Source: Promicromonospora sukumoe 327MFSha3.1 (GTDB lineage Bacteria > Actinomycetota > Actinomycetes > Actinomycetales > Cellulomonadaceae). Taken from it: a stretch of 64,000 nucleotides of DNA. The position numbers and the translations under genes are program-made. Shown one piece after another: positions 1 through 6,491 of this stretch. Below the pieces are notes generated by a model. It searched no databases and was not told where the DNA came from. It saw only the letters and a program-made list of their open reading frames with translations. Each line of letters begins with the position of its first letter. Position 1 is the stretch's first letter. The DNA lies in the NCBI RefSeq assembly GCF_000385135.1, contig NZ_ARQM01000010.1, positions 1,302,001-1,366,000 of the forward strand, written 5' to 3'.

Positions 1-735
1 GACGAGCAGCAGGGCATCGCCCTCCTGCGCTGCGCGCACGGCGTGTTCGGGCACGGCGGCGACTCCGTCTCCGCGCTGGTCACCATGGACCAGATCGTGC
101 TGGACCACGTGGTGGCCACCCGCGCCGACCCCGGGCCCAACCTGACCGCCAAGTTCGTGGCCCACCCCAACTTCGACGACGACACGGAGATCGTGCACTC
201 GATGGTGGTGGCGATCTGCGCCGCCAACGAGATGCTCGTGACCTGGATCGCGGCCACGCTGCGCCGGATGCTCACCGACCCGCGGTACACGGGTCGCGTC
301 ACGGGCGTGCGGCGCGGGCTGGACGACGCGATGGACGAGACGCTGTGGGGCGAGCCGCCCGTCGCCAACCTGCCCGCGCGGTACGCCGTCACCGACTGCA
401 CGCTGGGCAACGCGCAGATCCGGGCCGGCGACGCGATCGTGATGGGTCTCGCCGCGGCGAACAACGACCCGCGGGTGCGCACCGAGGACGACCTGTTCGA
501 GGCGGGCAACCGGTCGCACCTGTCGTTCGGCGTCGGGCCGCACGCGTGCCCCGCCCGCCGTCCGGGGCGGCTCGTGGTGAAGATCGCCGTCGAGAGCCTC
601 ATGGAGCGCCTGGACCTGCGCCTGACCGACCCCGACGTCATCTGGGCGCCGTCGCCGTGGTCGCGCTACCCGGCCGTGCTGCCGGTGGCCTTCACCCCGG
701 AGCGCAAGCCCGCGCGGCTGCCCGCCCGGGTCTGA
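1..735 (+). CDS. Cytochrome P450, CYP157-like, 3' part only
   Basis: The frame is open from base 1, so the 5' end lies outside the window; 244 codons remain. The heme-binding loop reads FGVGPHACPAR with the thiolate Cys at fragment residue 183. The K-helix motif that is normally ExxR reads ETLW (fragment residues 113-116), so its Arg is replaced by Trp. The Streptomyces CYP157 family is known to lack the ExxR Arg in the same way (EQSLW), and the APSPW...PAVLPVAFTP C-terminus also resembles that group. CYP157 and CYP156 genes often sit at the end of conservon (cvn) operons encoding a sensor kinase, roadblock protein and Ras-like GTPase; whether one lies upstream cannot be seen here. The substrate is unknown. 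It converges on the next gene with 31 bp between them. Confidence 0.85.
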   Translation, partial: DEQQGIALLRCAHGVFGHGGDSVSALVTMDQIVLDHVVATRADPGPNLTAKFVAHPNFDDDTEIVHSMVVAICAANEMLVTWIAATLRRMLTDPRYTGRVTGVRRGLDDAMDETLWGEPPVANLPARYAVTDCTLGNAQIRAGDAIVMGLAAANNDPRVRTEDDLFEAGNRSHLSFGVGPHACPARRPGRLVVKIAVESLMERLDLRLTDPDVIWAPSPWSRYPAVLPVAFTPERKPARLPARV

Positions 736-766
736 GCCCGGGGGGCGCGCTCCGGCCGCTGCCCGC

Positions 767-2497
767 CTACTCCGGCGGCCTGCCGTCGACCGGCACGTCG
801 CGCATCAGCGCGGCGATGTCGGTCGGCACGGGCGGTACGGCCGCACGGCGCACGCCCTCGGCCGGCGACCACAGCAGGTTGACCCGCAGCGCCGGGTCGG
901 CGTCCGGGTGGTCCGAGCGCTGGTGGCTGCCGCGCGACTCCCGGCGCTCGAGCGCGCACTCCAGGGTGGCCCGGGCGGCGATGGCGGCCGAGCGCAGGTC
1001 GAAGGCGTGGGCGAGGTCCTGGAAGCCGCTGATGTCCGTGTGCACGTACAGGTCGGCCGCGCGGTCCTCGACGTTCTCGAGCCGGGCGAGGCCGGCACGC
1101 AGCCCGGACTCGTGCCGCACGACGCCGGCGTGCTCCGTCACCAGGTCGCGTACCTCGCGCTGCAGGGCCCGCGGGTTGTGCTCGCCGCTGGCGGCGAGCA
1201 CCCGGTCGACGTCCGCCTCGGCATCGCGCACGGCGCCGAGGGAGCGGCGCTGGTGGGTCAGCCGGGCGGAGTGGAGGGCTGCCGCGCGTGCGGCGGTCCG
1301 GCCGTGCACGAGCAGCTCGAGAAGGGCGTTGCCCTCGACGTGGTCGGCGCCGTGGAGCCCGCTGGCGGCTTCGCCGACGACGAAGAGGCCGTCGACGTCC
1401 GTGCCGTTGTCCTCGGGCCGTACCTGCGCACCGCCCATCGAGTAGTAGGCCGTGGGCGCGACCTCGACCGGGTCGCTGGTGACGTCGACCATCTGCAGGT
1501 CGAGCAGCGTGCGGTAGACGTGCGGCAGGCGGGTCAGGATCGTCTCCCGCGGCAGGTGCGAGAGGTCGAGCCAGACCCCGCCTGCCGGGGTACCGCGCCC
1601 CTCGGCGATCTCCGTGGAGGCCGCGCGTGACACGACGTCGCGGCCGGCACGCTCCATCCGCACGGGGTCGTGCCGGGCCAGGAACCGTTCGCCGAGGTTG
1701 TTGAGGAGGACGCCGCCCTCGCCGCGCGCGGCCTCGGCGACCAGCGTGCCCGCGGCGTTCCCGGGCCCGAGCAGGCCCGTCGGGTGGAACTGGACCAGCT
1801 CCGGGTCGCGCAGCCGGACCCCGGCCTCGGCGGCCAGCCGGAAGGAGTCGCCGGTGCTCTCGTCGCGCCGCGCCGCCGCGCGCCGCCAGATGCGCGTGTG
1901 CCCGCCCGTCGCCAGGACCACCGCGTCGGCGTGGACCAGGTAGCGCGACCCGTCGACGAGGTCGAACCCGTAGGCGCCGAACACCGCGCCGTCGTCCACC
2001 AGCAGGCGGGTGACGTAGCACGTCGACAGCATCGGGACGCCGAGCCGGGCGGCGTGCGCGCGGAGCACCCGTTGCAGGCTGACGCCGGTGTGGTCGCCGG
2101 TGAACGCCGTACGCCGGTAGGTGTGCGCCCCGAACCCGCGCTGGGCGATCCGGCCGTCCGGCTGCCGGTCGAACCGCATCCCGAACCGCTCGAGGTCGTG
2201 GATCGCCTGCCCGGCGTCCCGGGCCACGTGCTGGACCGCGCGCGGGTCGGCCAGCAGGCCGCCCGCGCGAAGGGTGTCGGCGGCGTGCTGCTCCCAGCTG
2301 TCGTCCGGGTCGGCGATCGCCAGGGCAGCGCTGATGCCGTCGGTGGCGAGCGTGGTGTGCGCGTCGTCCGCCGGCCGTTTGCCCACGGCGAGCACCGAGC
2401 AGCCCCGTTCGGCGAGCTCGATGGCGACCCGCAGGCCTGCCCCTCCCGTCCCGACGACGAGGACGGACGTGGCGAGCTGGTGTTCGTGTGACGGCAT
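767..2497 (-). CDS. FAD-dependent fumarate reductase/succinate dehydrogenase-type flavoprotein
   Basis: The 576-aa protein belongs to the SdhA/FrdA/L-aspartate oxidase superfamily. The N-terminal dinucleotide-binding motif GTGGAG is at residues 16-21. His47 in AHTTLATDG aligns with the His that covalently holds FAD in SdhA. The HPTG substrate-loop motif is at 238-241 and GEAASGLHGADHVEGNALL at about 375-394 is the conserved FAD-contacting segment. The family's dicarboxylate-binding His in the (A)HYxMGG motif is Tyr here (AYYSMGG, 350-356), so ordinary succinate/fumarate chemistry is doubtful. No iron-sulfur or membrane-anchor subunit is adjacent, so it may be a stand-alone soluble oxidoreductase. 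It is divergent from the first LAL regulator and has an ECF-like promoter (2536-2564). The start codon is ATG. Confidence 0.85.
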   Translation of the reverse strand: MPSHEHQLATSVLVVGTGGAGLRVAIELAERGCSVLAVGKRPADDAHTTLATDGISAALAIADPDDSWEQHAADTLRAGGLLADPRAVQHVARDAGQAIHDLERFGMRFDRQPDGRIAQRGFGAHTYRRTAFTGDHTGVSLQRVLRAHAARLGVPMLSTCYVTRLLVDDGAVFGAYGFDLVDGSRYLVHADAVVLATGGHTRIWRRAAARRDESTGDSFRLAAEAGVRLRDPELVQFHPTGLLGPGNAAGTLVAEAARGEGGVLLNNLGERFLARHDPVRMERAGRDVVSRAASTEIAEGRGTPAGGVWLDLSHLPRETILTRLPHVYRTLLDLQMVDVTSDPVEVAPTAYYSMGGAQVRPEDNGTDVDGLFVVGEAASGLHGADHVEGNALLELLVHGRTAARAAALHSARLTHQRRSLGAVRDAEADVDRVLAASGEHNPRALQREVRDLVTEHAGVVRHESGLRAGLARLENVEDRAADLYVHTDISGFQDLAHAFDLRSAAIAARATLECALERRESRGSHQRSDHPDADPALRVNLLWSPAEGVRRAAVPPVPTDIAALMRDVPVDGRPPE

Positions 2498-2535
2498 GGC
2501 AACTCCTTGGCCGCGGACGGGTGCTTGTCCGCTGT

Positions 2536-2564
2536 CGACCTGGTAGCCGTACCGATGTGTGACA
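2536..2564 (-). promoter_or_regulatory. ECF41-like promoter of the flavoprotein gene
   Basis: Reading the minus strand, TGTCACA (2564-2558) is followed after 17 bases by GGTCG (2540-2536), 38 bases before the ATG at 2497. The same bipartite signal with the same spacing precedes the hydrolase gene at 10200. It resembles the promoter reported for ECF41 sigma factors (TGTCACA, 16 bases, CGTC, from memory), and a SigJ/ECF41-like sigma gene lies 3 kb away. Confidence 0.5.
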
Positions 2565-2580
2565 GAACCGAATATTCTGT
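2562..2580. promoter_or_regulatory. Inverted repeat between flavoprotein gene and LAL regulator
   Basis: ACAGAA (2562-2567) and TTCTGT (2575-2580) form 6-bp arms around a 7-base AT-rich spacer in the divergent intergenic region. It overlaps the TGTCACA element and lies about 47 bp before the GTG start at 2627. A dimeric regulator such as the neighbouring LAL protein could bind here; this is inference. Confidence 0.3.
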
Positions 2581-2626
2581 CGGGGAGCGCTCCGCCCCGG
2601 GTGCGCGCCCTACCCGCAGGAGCACC

Positions 2627-5428
2627 GTGAGCGCAGCCCGACTACCGAACCTGGTGGGCCGGCACCGCGAGTGCGCGGTGCTGGACGACGTCCTCGCCGG
2701 GCTGCGTGCCGGGCGGTCCGCGGTCCGCGTCGTCCGCGGGGAGGCGGGCATCGGGAAGTCGGCGCTGCTCGAGTACGTCGCTGTGCAGTCCTCCGCGGTC
2801 ACCGTCTCCCGGGCGCAGGGCGTCGAGGCCGACATGGAGCTCGCCTGGGCGAGCCTGCACCAGCTCTGCGCCCCGTTCCTGGCGGCCGTCGACGCCCTTC
2901 CGGAGCCGCAGCGCGACGCGCTGCAGGTGGCCTTCGGCATGGCGGCGGGTGACCCGCCCGACCGCTTCCTCGTGGGGCTGGCCGTGCTCACCCTGCTCAC
3001 CCGCGCCTCGGAGACCCGGCCGGTGCTCGTTCTCGTCGACGACGCCCAGTGGCTCGACCAGGTCTCCCGCCAGACCCTGGAGTTCGTGGCCCGGCGGCTC
3101 CTGGCCGAGGCCGTCGCGATGGTGCTCACCGTCCGGGACCCCGAGGGCGCCGCGGCCCTGACCGGGCTGCCGGAGCTGCGGATCGGCGGTCTGGACCAGG
3201 AGGCCGCGGGTGACCTGCTCGAGGCATCGGTCGAGGGCCGGATGGATCCTCGCGTCCGCGACCGGCTCGTCGCGGAGACGGGCGGCAACCCGCTGGCGCT
3301 GCTCGAGCTGTCCCGCGGCCGCACCGCGGCCGACCTGGCCTACGGTCTCGACGCGGCCGACCTCGTCCCGGTCCCGAGCCGCGTCGAGCAGGACTACACG
3401 CGGCGGCTGACGTCGCTGCCCGACCGCACCCGGACGCTGCTGCTCATCGCCGCGGCGGAACCGGTCGGGGACGTGCGGCTGCTGCTGCGCGCCGCCGAGC
3501 TGCTCGGCATCACCCCGGACGCCGCACCCGCGAAGGCCGCCGGCCTCGTCGAGTTCGGGGAGTCGCTGCGGTTCCGCCACCCCCTGGCCCGCTCGGCGGT
3601 CTATCGCGGGGCCGACGCCGCGCAGCGGCGGGCGGTGCACCAGGCGCTGGCCGACGCGACCGATCCCGTGCTCGAGCCGGACCGCCGGGCCTGGCACGCC
3701 GCGCAGGCGTCCGACGGACCGGACGAGGAGGTCGCGGCGAGGCTCGAGGAGGCTGCCGACCGGGCGCACCAGCGCGGCGGCGTGGCCGCCGAGGCGGTGC
3801 TGCTCGAGCGCGCCGCGGACCTGACCCCCGACCCGGGACAGCGCGGCGTGCGCGCCCTCGCGGCCGCCGAGGCCCATTTCTCGGCGGCCGCGCCCGACCG
3901 CGCGACCGAGCTGGCCGCGCTCGCGGACCTGTGCCCGCTCGACCCGCTCGACCGTGCCCGCCTCGTCCGGCTGCGGGCACGCATGCTGTTCGCCCGCAGC
4001 CGTAGCGACGAGGCCGCGCCGCTCCTGCTCGACGCGGCGGACCGGTTCACGGCGGAGGGCTCGCCGCTGGCACGGGAGACCTATCTCGAGGCGATCAGCG
4101 CCACCGTCTTCGCCGGGCGCGTGCACGGTCCCCACGGTGCACGCGCCGCGGCGATCGCGGCGCGGAGGTCGGACGCCCCGCCGTCCGCCTCCCAGGCCTC
4201 CGACCTGCTGCTGGACGGCGTCTCGGCGTTGCTCGCGGACGGCTACCACTCCGGTGTACCGGCCCTGGTCCGGGCGTTCGAGCCGTTCGCCCACGAGGAG
4301 CTCGGTAACCGGGACGCGGCGATGCGCTGGCTGCTCGCCGTGCCGGTGGCGCTGGAGTCGTTCATCCACCACCGGTGGGACCTCGCGGCGTGGGACGTCC
4401 TGTCGTCCCGTGCGGTGCGCCTGGCCCGTGAGGTCGGCGCGCTGGGCGTGCTTCCCCCGGCCCTCATCTACCACGGTGGCGTGAAGATCCACCACGGTGA
4501 CTTCGCGGCGGCGAACCGGATGATCGAGGAGGCCGACGCGATCGCGGCGGCGACCGGGCAGGCGCCGCACCGCTACGCCACGCTGGTGCTCGCGGCCTGG
4601 CGCGGCGACGAGGCGGCCGCCGCGGGGAGCTTCGACGAGGCTCGGATCAGCGCCACCGAGGACGGCGAGGTGTCGCTCCTCGGCGTGACGGGCTACGTGC
4701 AGGGCGTTCTCTACAACGGTCTGGCGCGCTACGAGGACGCACTGGCCGCCGCGCGGACCGGCATAGACCACGACGGCTACAACTTCACCGGCCTGTCGCT
4801 GGTCGAGCATGTCGAGGCCGCCTTCCACTGCGGCGAGCGGGCACTGGCGCAGGGCTCGCTCGACCGGCTCGTCGAGCTGACCCGCGCCGCCGACACGGGG
4901 TGGGCACGCGGTGTCGAGGCCCGCAGCCGTGCCCTGCTCACCGACTCCGCGGACGAGGCCGACCGGCTCTTCCGGACGGCGATCGAGGAGCTCGACGCCG
5001 ACCGGGTGGTCGTCGAGGCCGCCCGCTCGCACCTCGTCTACGGCGAGTGGCTGCGTCGGGCCCGACGCCGTGCGGACGCCCGCGAGCAGCTCCGGACCGC
5101 CCACCAGATGTTCGACGGCATGGGCTCGCTGGCGTTCGCCGAGCGGGCCCGGCGCGAGCTGCTCGCGACGGGCGAGCACGTGCGCACCCGGGACAACGGG
5201 ACCGCAGCGCGGCTGACCCCGCAGGAGGCGCAGATCGCGGCGCTCGCGGCCGGAGGCCTGACGAACGCGAGGATCGGCTCCGAGCTCTTCCTCAGCCCGC
5301 ACACCGTGGAGTGGCACCTGCGCAAGGTGTACTCGAAGCTCGACATCAGGTCGCGCCGGGGGCTCGCCGCCGCGCTCGCGGCCGCCGAGGGCGAGGGCGC
5401 GGACACGCCGGCGGCGGCCCCGGCCTGA
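2627..5428 (+). CDS. LAL-family LuxR transcriptional regulator with ATPase domain (paralogue 1)
   Basis: This large ATP-binding regulator is 933 aa from the GTG at 2627, which has an AGGAG 5-6 bases upstream; the frame is open further upstream but without a good ribosome site. Walker A GEAGIGKS is at about residues 38-45 and Walker B LVLVDDAQWLD near 134-144. A long helical, TPR-like middle follows. The C-terminal LuxR helix-turn-helix (LTPQEAQIAALAAGGLTN...HTVEWHLRKVYSKL) spans about 862-918. LAL proteins couple nucleotide binding and an unknown effector to transcription activation. It is strongly similar along its whole length to the protein encoded at 6492-9269, so the two look like tandem duplicates with the sigma gene between them. 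Likely targets are the flanking divergent genes, but that is inferred. Confidence 0.9.
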   Translation: MSAARLPNLVGRHRECAVLDDVLAGLRAGRSAVRVVRGEAGIGKSALLEYVAVQSSAVTVSRAQGVEADMELAWASLHQLCAPFLAAVDALPEPQRDALQVAFGMAAGDPPDRFLVGLAVLTLLTRASETRPVLVLVDDAQWLDQVSRQTLEFVARRLLAEAVAMVLTVRDPEGAAALTGLPELRIGGLDQEAAGDLLEASVEGRMDPRVRDRLVAETGGNPLALLELSRGRTAADLAYGLDAADLVPVPSRVEQDYTRRLTSLPDRTRTLLLIAAAEPVGDVRLLLRAAELLGITPDAAPAKAAGLVEFGESLRFRHPLARSAVYRGADAAQRRAVHQALADATDPVLEPDRRAWHAAQASDGPDEEVAARLEEAADRAHQRGGVAAEAVLLERAADLTPDPGQRGVRALAAAEAHFSAAAPDRATELAALADLCPLDPLDRARLVRLRARMLFARSRSDEAAPLLLDAADRFTAEGSPLARETYLEAISATVFAGRVHGPHGARAAAIAARRSDAPPSASQASDLLLDGVSALLADGYHSGVPALVRAFEPFAHEELGNRDAAMRWLLAVPVALESFIHHRWDLAAWDVLSSRAVRLAREVGALGVLPPALIYHGGVKIHHGDFAAANRMIEEADAIAAATGQAPHRYATLVLAAWRGDEAAAAGSFDEARISATEDGEVSLLGVTGYVQGVLYNGLARYEDALAAARTGIDHDGYNFTGLSLVEHVEAAFHCGERALAQGSLDRLVELTRAADTGWARGVEARSRALLTDSADEADRLFRTAIEELDADRVVVEAARSHLVYGEWLRRARRRADAREQLRTAHQMFDGMGSLAFAERARRELLATGEHVRTRDNGTAARLTPQEAQIAALAAGGLTNARIGSELFLSPHTVEWHLRKVYSKLDIRSRRGLAAALAAAEGEGADTPAAAPA

Positions 5429-5645
5429 CGGCCAGGTGAGCCACGGGACCCACCGGCTCCGGACGCCCACGGGTCGCGCGATCCCACGGGTGCCCACCGC
5501 GGGCACGTGGCGCGTGGCCACGGTCCGTGGTCGCGACCCCCCGGGCTCGCCCACGGACGGACCACGGACCACGCATGGCGCGCCCGGACCACCCACGGAC
5601 GGACGGTTGACCCACCGAGAACCGATGGGTGCCGTCCGTGAGGAG
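5429..5645. repeat. Repetitive CCACGG-rich intergenic segment before the sigma gene
   Basis: About 220 bp without a gene. It contains at least eight imperfect copies of CCACGG or CCACCG, including two copies of CCCACGGACGGAC near 5552 and 5590 and the small palindrome GGTCCGTGGTC/GACCACGGACC. The segment could host cooperative regulator binding for the downstream ECF sigma gene, or be simple expansion. AGGAG at 5641-5645 serves the next start codon. Confidence 0.4.
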
Positions 5646-5652
5646 TCCGCAG

Positions 5653-6426
5653 ATGTCGATGTCACACCCGGAGCCAGCCGCTCCGACCGACCCGGGGACC
5701 GGCCGGGTGCGAGAGCTCGACCTGGAGCTCGAACGCGAGCTCGACCATGACCGGAGGCTGGACGTGGGGCTCGACGTGTTCCTCGCGCAGCGCACCCGGC
5801 TCATCCAGATCGCCCGCCGGGTCACCGGCGACTTCGCCGGTGCCGAGGACGTGGTCCAGGACGCCTGGCTGCGCTGGCAGCGCGCCGACCGCGACGCCAT
5901 CAGGAACCCCGCTGCGTTCCTCACCACGACCACCACCCGCCTGGCGATCAACGTGATCCAGTCCGCCCGGCACCGGCACGAGGCGACCGGCGCCGTGTCC
6001 CTGGCCAAGCTCGCCGACCTGACCGGCCCGGCCGACCGCCCGGAGGACCCGGTGCTCAGGGCGGAGCAGACCGCCCTCCTCGAGCGGACGCTGCAGGTCC
6101 TGATGGCGCGCCTGAGCCCGGACCAGCTCGCGGCGTACCTGCTGCGCAAGTGCTTCGACTACCCGTACGGCGAGATCGCCCGTCGGATGAACACGAGCAG
6201 CGCGAACGTGCGGCAGATGGTGCGGCGGGCACAGCAGGGCATCGAAGGGGGCCGCGAGCGGCCGGTCGCCCGCGGCGACCACCGCCGTCTCGTGCGGGCC
6301 TTCCAGACGGCCGCGCGCACGGGAGACCTCGCGGTGCTCGAAGGGATGCTGGTGCGTGCCGCACGGCGGTCGACGCCGCAGCGCGGGCAGCGAGCCCGTG
6401 GCCCGCTGCCGGCGCGGGCCGCTTGA
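5653..6426 (+). CDS. ECF sigma factor, SigJ/ECF41-like, with truncated C-terminal extension
   Basis: 257 aa from the ATG at 5653, which has AGGAG 8 bases upstream. Sigma region 2 spans about residues 41-105 (VQDAWLRW, FLTTTTTRLAINVIQSAR) and region 4 about 143-197 (AYLLRKCFDYPYGEIARRMNTSS). The FDYPYxEIA signature and the sequence after region 4 (HRRLVRAFQTAARTGDLAVLEGML, 210-233) match the beginning of the SnoaL-like extension fused to SigJ/ECF41 sigma factors. The remainder of that domain, including the DGGG-containing loop, is missing; the tail is instead Arg/Pro/Ala-rich. The other frames do not continue the domain. No anti-sigma gene is adjacent, as usual in this group. It lies between two paralogous LAL regulators. 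Confidence 0.82.
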   Translation: MSMSHPEPAAPTDPGTGRVRELDLELERELDHDRRLDVGLDVFLAQRTRLIQIARRVTGDFAGAEDVVQDAWLRWQRADRDAIRNPAAFLTTTTTRLAINVIQSARHRHEATGAVSLAKLADLTGPADRPEDPVLRAEQTALLERTLQVLMARLSPDQLAAYLLRKCFDYPYGEIARRMNTSSANVRQMVRRAQQGIEGGRERPVARGDHRRLVRAFQTAARTGDLAVLEGMLVRAARRSTPQRGQRARGPLPARAA

Positions 6427-6446
6427 CGTCCGACGCCGCCCCAGGG

Positions 6447-6478
6447 TTGAGGCGCCACGTGGCCGGCCCAAGTATGCT
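6447..6478 (+). promoter_or_regulatory. Possible promoter of LAL paralogue 2
   Basis: TTGAGG (6447-6452) and TATGCT (6473-6478) are separated by 20 bases, longer than ideal. TATGCT lies 13 bases before the ATG at 6492. A promoter here would let the second regulator be transcribed independently of the sigma gene. Confidence 0.3.
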
Positions 6479-6491
6479 CACGCCGGGAGCC

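Noticed and set aside
2642-5665. Long minus-strand frame opposite the first LAL gene
   Set aside because: Composition and absence of motifs show it is a shadow of the LuxR-type gene.
5660-5666. TGTCACA within the first codons of the sigma gene
   Set aside because: No GGTCG or CGTC at 16-17 bases and it lies inside the coding sequence, so autoregulation from here is not supported.
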